A stretch of 64,000 nt of DNA from Microbacterium sp. Leaf320 (GTDB lineage: Bacteria; Actinomycetota; Actinomycetes; Actinomycetales; Microbacteriaceae), in assembly GCF_001423485.1 (NCBI RefSeq), contig NZ_LMOD01000006.1, positions 1-64,000 of the forward strand, in the 5' to 3' direction. Positions 43,238-50,946 of the stretch are shown here, piece after piece. The notes beneath the pieces were generated by a model. That model ran no database searches, had not been told where the DNA came from, and was given only the letters and a program-made list of their open reading frames with translations. Positions within the stretch are counted from its first letter, which is position 1. Each line of letters opens with the position of its first letter. The translations under genes and the position numbers were made by a program.

Positions 43238-44968
43238 CTACGCGCGGCCCTGCTGGCGCGTGGCGCCACGCGTGTCGAGCGCCAGCTCCTCGGCATCCAT
43301 CGCGGTCATCAGCTCGCGCATGACCTCCTCGTCGAGGTTGCCGGCGTCGCGCTCGGCCAGCAGGATGTCGCGACGCACCTGCAGCCACCCGCGCGAGAGG
43401 GCGACAAGATCGTCGTACGACGGCCGCGCCGCGGCATCCTCGACCTGCTGCGCCTCATCGGTGTCCTTCTCGACCCGGGTCATGCGCTTCGTGAAGGCGT
43501 CGAAGACGCCGAGGTCGACCTCGCCGTACTTCTGCTCCCACTCGACGCGCTTCTCGGCCAGGAACGCCTTGCCCGCCTCGCGGCTCTTCTCCTTGACGGC
43601 GGCGATCGCCCTCTCGTCGTCTTCGTCGTCGACATCGCTGGCGATGCCGAGCCCACGGATCAGCAATGGGAGCGTGAGCCCCTGCAGCAGCAGAGTCCCG
43701 ACCGTGACGATGAACGCCACCACCACGATCGCGTGCGACGGTTCGGTGTCGAGAGCCGCGAGGTCGGCCGCGGCGAGCGCTGTCGCGAGCGTGACGACGC
43801 CGCGCATCCCCGCCCACGAGATGACGGCGTTGTCCTTCCAGGTCAGCTGCAGCCCGGCCATCCGGTCGCGCACGATCTTGGAGCGCAGCTCCTCGGCGCT
43901 GTAGTCCTTCCACCGTTTCGACTCACGCCGTCGCTCGTCGAAGGCGCCGGACTCGACCGTGCGATCCCAGCGCTCGAGCCGCTTGCGGTCTTGGAAGTTG
44001 GCCCATCCGTTCGCCGGGTACACGTAGAGCGGCCGCATGACGAGGACGACCAGCAGCACGGCACCCGAGAGCACCAGGATGCGCCCCACCTCCTCGCCGC
44101 CGAGGTCGCTGAGGACCCGGGGGAACTGCAAGCCGATGTAGGCGAACACGAAGCTCTCGAGCAGCAGGTCGGCCGACAGCCACAGCGGCGTCTCCTGCTG
44201 GCGGGTCGTGTAGTCGGTGCGCGGGGAGTTGTACCCGACGTAGAGCCCCATCGCCACGACGGCGAGCACACCGGATCCGAGCAGGTGCTCGGCGATCGCG
44301 TAGGCGCCGAAGGGGGCGAGCAGGCCGAAGGTGCCGATCACGACGGCGTCGTTGATGCGCATGCGCAGCTGGTGCAGCACGATGCCGAAGACGAGTCCGA
44401 TCGCGACGCCGACCCCGACGGCGAGCAGGAACTGCCCGATGCCGTCGACGATGCCGACGGTGGCGCCGGCGATGATCGCCGCGAACACCCGGTACAGGGT
44501 CAGCGAGGTCGCGTCGTTGATCAGGCTCTCCCCCGAGAGCACCGTCATGATGCGCCGGGGCAGACCCAGCTTGCGACCGATCGCGGCCGCCGAGACCGCG
44601 TCGGGCGGCGCGACGATGGCGCCCAGCAGCAGCGCGCCCGGCAGAGTCAGCGACGGCAGGATCCACCACGCCACGAGCCCCACCGCGAGCGATGTGAGCA
44701 GCACGAGAGTGATGCCGAGTCGACGGATCTGCGGGAGGCTGCGTTTGAAGCCCACGAACGACACGTCGAGGGCGGCCGAGTACAGCAGCGGCGGAAGCAC
44801 GAGATTCAGCAGCAGGTGGCCGTCGATCTCGACGTCGGGCACGAAAGGCAGGAAGGATGCCGCGAGCGCGACCACCGTCACGAGCAGCGGTGCCGGCCAG
44901 CCGCGCCATCGGGCGATCGCCGCCACGACGACAGCACCGACGAGCACGTAGAAGATCTCGGCATCCAT
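43238..44968 (-). CDS. Na+/H+ antiporter, CPA1 (NhaP/NhaK) family
   Basis: A 576-residue antiporter. About twelve membrane helices are in the first 400 residues, with LVLPPLLYSAALDVSFVGFK, LGAIVAPPDAVSAAAIGRKL (the helix-5 type motif), VLSGESLINDATSLTLYRVF (ND of the ion-binding site) and ISWAGMRGVVTLATALA. The C-terminal 170 residues are charged, helical and cytoplasmic, probably regulatory. ATG 44968. It exchanges Na+ (or K+) for protons, in pH and salt homeostasis. Stands alone. Confidence 0.9.
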   Translation of the reverse strand: MDAEIFYVLVGAVVVAAIARWRGWPAPLLVTVVALAASFLPFVPDVEIDGHLLLNLVLPPLLYSAALDVSFVGFKRSLPQIRRLGITLVLLTSLAVGLVAWWILPSLTLPGALLLGAIVAPPDAVSAAAIGRKLGLPRRIMTVLSGESLINDATSLTLYRVFAAIIAGATVGIVDGIGQFLLAVGVGVAIGLVFGIVLHQLRMRINDAVVIGTFGLLAPFGAYAIAEHLLGSGVLAVVAMGLYVGYNSPRTDYTTRQQETPLWLSADLLLESFVFAYIGLQFPRVLSDLGGEEVGRILVLSGAVLLVVLVMRPLYVYPANGWANFQDRKRLERWDRTVESGAFDERRRESKRWKDYSAEELRSKIVRDRMAGLQLTWKDNAVISWAGMRGVVTLATALAAADLAALDTEPSHAIVVVAFIVTVGTLLLQGLTLPLLIRGLGIASDVDDEDDERAIAAVKEKSREAGKAFLAEKRVEWEQKYGEVDLGVFDAFTKRMTRVEKDTDEAQQVEDAAARPSYDDLVALSRGWLQVRRDILLAERDAGNLDEEVMRELMTAMDAEELALDTRGATRQQGRA

Positions 44969-45049
44969 GCCTTTTAAAGTACTGCCCGTCGGCCCGGGAA
45001 CGGGGTCGCGGGTGCGGGGTCGCCGGTGCGCGGGTGCGGGGTCTCCGGG

Positions 45050-45334
45050 TCAGTCCCCGCCGTCGGCGAGTTCGTCGCGGAGCCCGGCGTTCTCGTCCTC
45101 GAGATCGAGCACGCGGCGGATGCCGACGATGTTGATCCCCTCGACGCGCAGACCCGTCACGCGGCGGATCCGTTCGAGGTCGTCGTCGCTGTACCGGCGG
45201 GTGCCGCCGTCACTGCGCGCAGGAGTGACGAGACCCTTCGCCTCGAAGAGACGCAGACTCGCCTCGGGGACGCCGCTGAGCTGGGCGGCGACGGCGATGC
45301 CATAGACCGGCATCGCCGGATCACGATCAGCCAT
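45050..45334 (-). CDS. MerR-family regulator, HspR-like
   Basis: A 94-residue MerR-type DNA-binding protein: VYGIAVAAQLSGVPEASLRL, FEAKGLVTPARSDGGTRRYS, DDDLERIRRVTGLRVEGINI and a short coiled-coil (LDLEDENAGLRDEL). Its size and the divergent small-heat-shock gene next door suggest an HspR-like heat-shock repressor. ATG 45334 begins MADRDPAMPVYG. The intergenic region holds a strong promoter and a perfect palindrome. Confidence 0.85.
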   Translation of the reverse strand: MADRDPAMPVYGIAVAAQLSGVPEASLRLFEAKGLVTPARSDGGTRRYSDDDLERIRRVTGLRVEGINIVGIRRVLDLEDENAGLRDELADGGD

Positions 45335-45356
45335 CGGAACCTCCTTCTTGCGGCAC

Positions 45357-45385
45357 TTGCATTCTATCGGGAGTTGTTCTATAAA
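45357..45385 (+). promoter_or_regulatory. Promoter of the Hsp20 gene
   Basis: -35 TTGCAT (45357-45362), 17-base spacer, -10 TATAAA (45380-45385). A near-consensus sigma-70 promoter in a GC-rich genome, implying strong expression held by a repressor. Confidence 0.75.
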
Positions 45386-45400
45386 AAATCTATAGCAAAC

Positions 45401-45419
45401 GGTGCAGATAATCTGCACC
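45401..45419 (+). promoter_or_regulatory. Perfect palindrome, likely operator
   Basis: GGTGCAGAT, A, ATCTGCACC: nine-base perfect arms, starting about 9 bases after the predicted transcription start. Likely the site of the adjacent MerR protein; as RNA it would also form a hairpin. Confidence 0.6.
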
Positions 45420-45456
45420 ACCGATGCCCACCTGGGCCACATGAAAGGAGACACTC

Positions 45457-45879
45457 ATGGCCATGTCATTCGATCCGTTCAGTCAACTCGACCGCTTCGC
45501 CGCGAGCGTGCTGGACTCGGTCCGCGCACCGCGTCTCATGCCGGTGGACCTCTTCCGCGACGGCGACAGGTACGTCCTGCACGCCGATCTTCCCGGCATC
45601 GATCCGGGCTCCATCGACGTCGACCTCGACGGCGGACAGCTCACGATCCGTGCACAGCGCACGGCCGACGGGCGCGAAGGCGTCCGCTGGCTCGCACGCG
45701 AACGCGGAGCAGGCTCGTTCCTCCGTCAGTTCTCGCTCGGTGACGGAGTGGACCTCGACGCGATCAGCGCCTCGTACGAGAGCGGCGTGCTGTCGGTGAT
45801 CATCCCGGTCAGCGAGAGGGCGAAGCCCCGCAAGATCGAGGTCGAGTCGAGCGACAACCGACAGTCGATCGCCGCCTGA
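45457..45879 (+). CDS. Small heat-shock protein, Hsp20 family
   Basis: A 140-residue alpha-crystallin-type chaperone that binds unfolding proteins. Residues 30-130 are the crystallin domain (MPVDLFRDGDRYVLHADLPG, IDVDLDGGQLTIRAQRT, RQFSLGDGVDLDAISASYES, GVLSVIIPV with the G-V-L triad). The tail PRKIEVES is the usual partner-binding end. ATG 45457 with AAAGGAGA upstream. Divergent from the MerR gene. Confidence 0.95.
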   Translation: MAMSFDPFSQLDRFAASVLDSVRAPRLMPVDLFRDGDRYVLHADLPGIDPGSIDVDLDGGQLTIRAQRTADGREGVRWLARERGAGSFLRQFSLGDGVDLDAISASYESGVLSVIIPVSERAKPRKIEVESSDNRQSIAA

Positions 45880-45885
45880 CAGCAC

Positions 45886-45908
45886 GGGGCCGGGGCACAC
45901 CCGGCCCC
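45886..45908 (+). terminator. Terminator of the Hsp20 gene
   Basis: GGGGCCGGG and CCCGGCCCC form a 9-bp stem with a five-base loop, 7 bases after the stop codon; no T-run. Confidence 0.65.
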
Positions 45909-45935
45909 CACTTCCTCCTCTGGAAAGGACGACCC

Positions 45936-46172
45936 ATGCACAACTCCGCTGCACTCGACCGCTTCCTGCGCGGGATGGAGTACCCGGCGACGCGCGACGA
46001 CCTGTTGCGCGAAGCAGCCCGTGACGGTCTCGGCTCCGACGATCGAGCGGTGCTCGCTCGGCTTCCCGAGCAGAGCTTCAGCGCGGCCTGGCACATCCGC
46101 TACCACGTCGCACGCCACGCTCTGGCCGAGGAGTTCTCGCCGTCGGCATCCTCTTCCCTCGCCGCAGCGTGA
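45936..46172 (+). CDS. DUF2795-family protein
   Basis: A 78-residue protein with the DUF2795 layout: LDRFLRGMEYPATRDDLLRE and a second helical half with VLARLPEQSFSAAWHIRYHV. Such proteins often accompany stress genes; their role is unknown. ATG 45936 with GGAAAGGA upstream. It follows the Hsp20 gene by 56 bases across the weak terminator and could be partly co-transcribed. Confidence 0.75.
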   Translation: MHNSAALDRFLRGMEYPATRDDLLREAARDGLGSDDRAVLARLPEQSFSAAWHIRYHVARHALAEEFSPSASSSLAAA

Positions 46173-46192
46173 CGACCCACCGGGCACGATGA

Positions 46193-46218
46193 GGCGGGCG
46201 GGAATTCCCCGCCCGCCT
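46193..46218 (+). terminator. Terminator-like hairpin
   Basis: GGCGGGCGGG and CCGCCCGCC pair around AATTCC, 20 bases after the DUF2795 gene. Confidence 0.55.
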
Positions 46219-46236
46219 CCGCCGTTGCATCCGGGG

Positions 46237-47277
46237 ATGACTTCCACCGCGCTCTCCGTTCTCGACCTCGTCCCGGTTCGCACCGGGCAGACCAGTGCCG
46301 AGGCGATCTCCGCTTCCCTGTCCCTCGCGGCCACCGCCGACCGGCTCGGCTATCGCCGCTACTGGTTCGCCGAGCACCACAACATGCCCGCCGTGGCATC
46401 CACCACTCCTCCGGTGCTGATCGCCGCAGCCGCGATGCGCACGACGCAGATCCGTCTGGGCTCGGGCGGCGTCATGCTGCCCAACCACGCTCCGCTGATC
46501 GTCGCCGAGCAGTTCGCCGCGCTCGAGGCCATCGCCCCCGGCCGCATCGACCTGGGCCTGGGCCGCGCGCCCGGCAGCGACCCCGTGATCACGCAGCTGC
46601 TGCGCGGATCGGGCACGACGAGCGACGTCGAGCAGTTCCCCCGCAACGTGCAGGACATCGCGGCTCTCATCTCGGGCGAGGGCGCGACCGTGCGCTTCAC
46701 GTCGGGTGGCGAGTACACCGTGCACGCGACGCCGTCGGCCACCGGCAGCCCCGAGGTGTGGCTGCTCGGATCCAGCGACTACTCCGCCCAGCTCGCCGCA
46801 TCGCACGGCCTGCCGTACGTCTTCGCGAACCACTTCTCGGGGCAGGGCCTCGAGCGCGCCCTCGACCTGTACCGCACCGGCTACCAGCCGAGCGAGCAGC
46901 ACCCCGAGCCGCGCACCTTCCTGACGGTCAACGTCGTGGCATCCCCCACCCAGGAAGAGGCCGAGGCCCGCGCACTCCCCCAGCTGCGCATGATGTCTCG
47001 TCTTCGCCTGAACAAGCCGCTGACCGCACTCGAGACGGTCGAAGAGGCACTGGCCGCCGAGCCGGATGCCGCGACCGACCAGGTCGTCGAGGCCGCCCAC
47101 TCGCGCTGGTTCGTCGGAACGGGCGAATCCGTCGCCGAAGAGGTGCGTACGTTTGCGTCGAAGTGGGGCGTCGACGAGGTCATGCTGTCGCCCGTCGCAG
47201 GAGCCTACGAATCCGAGCCGCGCGACTCCGCCGCCGGCCGCGCCCAGACGCTGGAGCTCGTCGCCGCGGCGCTCTGA
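46237..47277 (+). CDS. LLM-class flavin-dependent oxidoreductase
   Basis: A 346-residue luciferase-like (TIM-barrel) monooxygenase/oxidoreductase using FMN or F420-type cofactor. It starts LSVLDLVPVRTGQTSAEAIS, has RYWFAEHHNMPAVASTTPPV, IRLGSGGVMLPNHAPLIVAE and GRIDLGLGRAPGSDP, hallmarks of the MsnO8-like subgroup. The substrate is unknown. ATG 46237 has GGGG close upstream. Stands alone. Confidence 0.92.
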   Translation: MTSTALSVLDLVPVRTGQTSAEAISASLSLAATADRLGYRRYWFAEHHNMPAVASTTPPVLIAAAAMRTTQIRLGSGGVMLPNHAPLIVAEQFAALEAIAPGRIDLGLGRAPGSDPVITQLLRGSGTTSDVEQFPRNVQDIAALISGEGATVRFTSGGEYTVHATPSATGSPEVWLLGSSDYSAQLAASHGLPYVFANHFSGQGLERALDLYRTGYQPSEQHPEPRTFLTVNVVASPTQEEAEARALPQLRMMSRLRLNKPLTALETVEEALAAEPDAATDQVVEAAHSRWFVGTGESVAEEVRTFASKWGVDEVMLSPVAGAYESEPRDSAAGRAQTLELVAAAL

Positions 47278-47358
47278 TCGACCGCGCCCCGCCCCCGCGT
47301 CAAGGGCTGGTATTCCGGTGCGCCTGGGCGTAGCGTCACGAGCAACGGAAGGGGTTCG

Positions 47359-47571
47359 ATGATGAGCACGACCAAGACCCTGGCACTCTGGGTGGCGTAC
47401 GGCACGAACGGTGTCGCAGGCAGCATCCGACACGATGACGAGGGGTACACCGTCGTCATGGCGGGTTCCGATGCGGCGACGGGCACGTACCCGAATCTCG
47501 CGTCGGCGAAGGGCGCGCTGCACTCGCACATGTCGCCGGGCAGCGCCTGGCCCATGTTCCGCGAGCACTGA
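47359..47571 (+). CDS. Small conserved-looking protein (70 aa)
   Basis: A 70-residue soluble protein (MMSTTKTLALWVAYGTNGVA, then IRHDDEGYTVVMAGSDAATG, YPNLASAKGALHSHM). The beta-strand-rich start and the final SAKGAL helix suggest a compact fold. I do not recognise a family. ATG 47359 or 47362, with GGAAGGGG upstream, and good codon use argue for a real gene. Confidence 0.6.
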   Translation: MMSTTKTLALWVAYGTNGVAGSIRHDDEGYTVVMAGSDAATGTYPNLASAKGALHSHMSPGSAWPMFREH

Positions 47572-47637
47572 CCCAGACGGGGAGGGCGGGGCGCAACGGT
47601 CGCGGGGTCATGCCCGCGACCGTCGTACGCTGACTGC

Positions 47638-48897
47638 ATGCGTATCGCGCCTCCTGCTGCTCCTCCCGCCATGCGGACGGTCGATGAGCATCTCGCGACG
47701 GTGCTGGCGTCCGTGGTCGAACTCCCGCACGAGTCCGTGCTGGTCGACCATGCCCAGGGGCGAACCCTCGCCGCGCCGGTGCACGCCCGGGTGGATGCAC
47801 CGCTGTTCGACAACTCCGCGATGGACGGATACGCCGTGCGCTACCCGGACGTGGCCGCGGCATCAGCTGCGCATCCGATCGCGCTGCGAGTGATCGCCGA
47901 TCTGCCCGCCGGGTCGACCGTCGAACCCGAGCTCGGCGCGGGCGACGCGGCACGGATCATGACCGGTGCCCCGGTGCCCCGCACGGCCACCGCGGTGGTC
48001 CCGTTCGAGCACACCAGGGACGGCCTGCAGGGCATCGATGCCCCCGCGGTGGTCACCACCGCACCAGTCCGCGAGGGAGCCCACATCCGTCGCCGGGGTG
48101 AGGAACTGCGGGCGGATGCCGAGGTCGCCGCCGCCGGGACCGTCGTCGGCCCGCTGCAGATGACGGCCTTCGCGGTGGTCGGCGTCGACAGCATCGTCGT
48201 GAGACGACGGCCCCGCGTCGCCGTCATCTCGACGGGCAGCGAGCTCGCGCCCGCCGGCGGGACGTTCGCGCACGGCCAGATCCCCGAATCCAACTCCGTG
48301 CTCCTGTCATCGCTGTGCACGCAGGCAGGTGCCGAGGTCGTCTCGGTCGAGACGGTGACGGATGAGGATGCCACGTTCGAGGCGCTGCTCGCACGCGCGC
48401 TCGACCACGCTGACGTCGTGGTCACCTCGGGCGGGGTCAGCGCCGGCGCCCATGAGGTCGTCAAGAACGTGCTGCGCGATCGCATCGACTTCGTCGCCGT
48501 GGGCATGCAACCGGGCAGGCCGCAGGCGTTCGGACGCCTCGACGACACCCTGGTCTTCGGCCTCCCCGGCAACCCGGCCAGCGTCGCGGTGTCGTTCGAG
48601 GCGTTCGTGCGCCCCGCTCTCCTCGCTCTTCAGGGTCGCGAGCCGCTGCACCGCCCAGTGCTCCGCGTCGCTGCCACGACCGGCTGGCGCAGCCCGGCAA
48701 GGCGACGGCAGTACGTGCCCGTGACGCTCGACCGCTCGGACCCGGCCGCCTGGTCCGTGCGCCCGGCCGCCGCGGATGGGTCGTCCGGTTCGCACCTCGC
48801 CGCCGGGCTGGCGCGAGCGGACGCCTACGCGGTCGTTCCCGAGGACGTCTCGGCAGTCGCCGCGGGCGACCTGATCGACGTGATGCTGCTCTCGTGA
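47638..48897 (+). CDS. moeA: Molybdopterin molybdotransferase MoeA
   Basis: Inserts molybdenum into adenylated molybdopterin, the last step of Mo-cofactor synthesis. 419 residues, standard order: PLFDNSAMDGYAVRYPDVAA near 58-77, GDAARIMTGAPVPRTATAVV, VGPLQMTAFAVVGVDSIVV, the MoCF domain VAVISTGSELAPAGG...VVVTSGGVSAGAHEVVK and FGLPGNPASVAVSFEAFV. Overlaps mobA by four bases (ATG/GTGA), giving an operon moeA-mobA-DUF6457-like. Confidence 0.95.
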   Translation: MRIAPPAAPPAMRTVDEHLATVLASVVELPHESVLVDHAQGRTLAAPVHARVDAPLFDNSAMDGYAVRYPDVAAASAAHPIALRVIADLPAGSTVEPELGAGDAARIMTGAPVPRTATAVVPFEHTRDGLQGIDAPAVVTTAPVREGAHIRRRGEELRADAEVAAAGTVVGPLQMTAFAVVGVDSIVVRRRPRVAVISTGSELAPAGGTFAHGQIPESNSVLLSSLCTQAGAEVVSVETVTDEDATFEALLARALDHADVVVTSGGVSAGAHEVVKNVLRDRIDFVAVGMQPGRPQAFGRLDDTLVFGLPGNPASVAVSFEAFVRPALLALQGREPLHRPVLRVAATTGWRSPARRRQYVPVTLDRSDPAAWSVRPAAADGSSGSHLAAGLARADAYAVVPEDVSAVAAGDLIDVMLLS

Positions 48898-49559
48898 GCA
48901 CGATGCCGGAGACCCCGTCCGCAGCGATCATCCTCGCGGGCGGCCGGGCCTCTCGCCTCGGCGGCGCGGCCAAGCCGCTGCTCGACATCGACGGACGCAC
49001 GCTGCTCGACAGGGCCGTGGCCGCCGTCGCCGGCTGCGCGCCGATCGTCGTGGTCGGCCCGCCTTCACCCCTGCAGGCCGACGTCGTGTGGGCACGGGAG
49101 ACGCCCTCCTTCGGAGGCCCCGTGGCCGGCATCGCCGCCGCACTCGCCCTGATCGACACAGCGGAGGTCTACGTCCTCGCCGCCGACCTGCCGAACGCCG
49201 AGGCGGCCGTCGCTGTGCTGCGACAGCATCCGCCGCTCTCCCCGAACGCGAACGAGAACGAGAACGAGAACGAGAGCGTGGACGGCATCTGCCTGACCGA
49301 TGCCGCGGGACGGATGCAGTGGCTGCTCGGCCGCTATCGCACCGCTTCGCTCCGCAGGGCCGTCGCCGCGCTGCCTGATTCGGGGCACGGCGCCTCTGTG
49401 CGCGCGCTGCTCGCGGGCCTCGCCCTCACGACGCTTCCGGCCGGTGACCTGGCGATGGACGTCGACACGTGGGACGATCTGGAACGTGCCCGCGCGATGA
49501 TGTCGATGCCCCGCCGCGACGACGCGACCGCGAGTGCATCCGACGAGGAGACGACATGA
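48894..49559 (+). CDS. mobA: Molybdenum cofactor guanylyltransferase MobA
   Basis: Adds GMP to the Mo cofactor to make molybdopterin guanine dinucleotide. 221 residues; nucleotide-binding loop AAIILAGGRASRLGGAAKPL (9-28), FGGPVAGIAAALALI, VLAADLPNAE (metal-binding Asp) and MDVDTWDDLERA at the end. A hexanucleotide microsatellite at 49245-49278 encodes an Asn-Glu repeat (about residues 118-128) in a loop, which is unusual for the family. GTG 48894 overlaps moeA. Confidence 0.9.
   Translation: MSTMPETPSAAIILAGGRASRLGGAAKPLLDIDGRTLLDRAVAAVAGCAPIVVVGPPSPLQADVVWARETPSFGGPVAGIAAALALIDTAEVYVLAADLPNAEAAVAVLRQHPPLSPNANENENENESVDGICLTDAAGRMQWLLGRYRTASLRRAVAALPDSGHGASVRALLAGLALTTLPAGDLAMDVDTWDDLERARAMMSMPRRDDATASASDEETT
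49245..49278 (+). repeat. Hexanucleotide microsatellite (AACGAG) in mobA
   Basis: Four to five tandem AACGAG units (first unit AACGCG) code for alternating Asn and Glu. Copy-number change would add or remove two residues without a frameshift. Confidence 0.85.
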
Positions 49560-49840
49560 CAGACAAAACGCAGCACCTTCCGGTCGAGGCCCTCGAGGAC
49601 TGGACCACCGCCGCCTGCGCGGCCCTCGAGATCGACCGCGAGTCGGTCGACATCGCGCTGCTCCTCGACCTCGCCCGCGATGTCGCGCACGGCGTCGCCC
49701 GCCCCGCCGCACCGCTCAGCGCCTATCTCGCCGGCCTTGCCGCCGGGCGTGCGGGCGGCAGTCGCGAAGACACCGCCACGGCAGCCGCGACGATCACCGG
49801 GCTCGCAGCGACCTGGAGCGCATCCGAGACGCATTCCTGA
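49556..49840 (+). CDS. DUF6457-like small protein, molybdenum-cofactor associated
   Basis: A 94-residue helical protein (LPVEALEDWTTAACAALEID, VDIALLLDLARDVAHGVARP, APLSAYLAGLAAGRAG). Small proteins of this form sit beside mobA/moeA in actinobacteria; the role is unproven. ATG 49556 overlaps the mobA stop (ATGA). Last gene of the operon. Confidence 0.75.
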   Translation: MTDKTQHLPVEALEDWTTAACAALEIDRESVDIALLLDLARDVAHGVARPAAPLSAYLAGLAAGRAGGSREDTATAAATITGLAATWSASETHS

Positions 49841-49933
49841 AGTTCTCATCGACGACCTCCCGGATGTGACCGAGAAAGTGGTCGCGCTCGTGCAGCGCGG
49901 GTCTGCGCTGTCCGAGCGGCCGCGCGAACCGCG

Positions 49934-50884
49934 TCAGTCTTCGGGCTCGCCCGAGAGGATGCCGCGCAGCCAATCGCGCGCCTCGACGAAGATGTCGTCG
50001 GCATAGCGCTCGGGGTACTGCACGATCTGCCGGTCGGCCCGCGGGTACGAACCGAGGAACACCACGCGGGGGCTGAAGCGGCGGATGCCGAGCAGGGCGT
50101 CGGCCATGCGCTCGTGCTCGATGTGCCCGTCGGCGTCGAGCACGAATCGGTAGCGGCCGAGCTCGTCGCCGATCGGACGCGACTGGATCAGCGAGAGGTT
50201 GATGCCTCGGGTCGAGAACTGCTCGAGCATCTCGAGGAGCGAACCCGGGTGATCGTTGGGCAGCTCGACGATCAGCGAGGTCTTGTCGGCGCCGGTCGGA
50301 GCCGGTGCCGTGGTGGTGCGGGTGACGAGCACGAAGCGCGTGACGGCCTGGGCGTTGTCGCCGATGTCCTCGGCCAGCACGTCGACGTCGAGGTGCTTCA
50401 CGACGCCGGGGGCTGCGATGGCCGCCTGCGCAGGCAGATCGCCGTCGAGCATGCCGACCGCCGAGGCGACGTTGCTCGCCGCGGGCACGTGCGAGTGCGT
50501 CGGCAGATGCTCGCCGAGCCAGGAGTGGCACTGCGCGTAGGCGACGGGGTGCGCCGCGATGACCTGCACGTCGGCCAGCGTGGTGCCGCGGGGAGCCACG
50601 AGCACGAAGTTGACCGGCACCAGGTACTCGCCGACGATCCGCAGGCCCGGCAGTGTGGCGAGGGCATCCTGCGTGGTCGAGACGCCGCCCTCGACCGAGT
50701 TCTCGATCGCGATCATGGCGGCATCGCTGCGGCCCTCGAGCACGTCGGCGAGCGCCTCGCCGACGTTGTGCACGGCGCGCCACTCCTGTCCGCGCGCCTC
50801 GGCGACCTGTTCGAGCGCCGCTTCGGTGAACGTTCCGGCAGGGCCGAGATAGCTGTAGGTGCGGCGTTCAGTCACGCGTTTCAC
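49934..50884 (-). CDS. pheA: Prephenate dehydratase PheA
   Basis: Converts prephenate to phenylpyruvate in phenylalanine synthesis. 316 residues: YSYLGPAGTFTEAALEQVAE opens the periplasmic-binding-like catalytic fold, IAIENSVEGGVSTTQDALAT follows, and VTRFVLVTRTT (TRF motif with the catalytic Thr) ends it; the C-terminal ACT domain has PGSLLEMLEQFSTRGINLSL and IQSRPIG(ESRP-like) for feedback control by Phe. Start ATG 50884. Divergent from pgm. Confidence 0.95.
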   Translation of the reverse strand: MKRVTERRTYSYLGPAGTFTEAALEQVAEARGQEWRAVHNVGEALADVLEGRSDAAMIAIENSVEGGVSTTQDALATLPGLRIVGEYLVPVNFVLVAPRGTTLADVQVIAAHPVAYAQCHSWLGEHLPTHSHVPAASNVASAVGMLDGDLPAQAAIAAPGVVKHLDVDVLAEDIGDNAQAVTRFVLVTRTTTAPAPTGADKTSLIVELPNDHPGSLLEMLEQFSTRGINLSLIQSRPIGDELGRYRFVLDADGHIEHERMADALLGIRRFSPRVVFLGSYPRADRQIVQYPERYADDIFVEARDWLRGILSGEPED

Positions 50885-50946
50885 CTTAGGGCAACTCCGA
50901 GCGCGCAGAAGATGCGCGGATGCCGAGATGGGGGCAGACTGTCTGC

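Noticed and set aside
43214..44977. A 587-codon open frame antisense to the Na+/H+ antiporter
   Set aside because: Highly charged, repetitive composition typical of antisense frames in GC-rich DNA.
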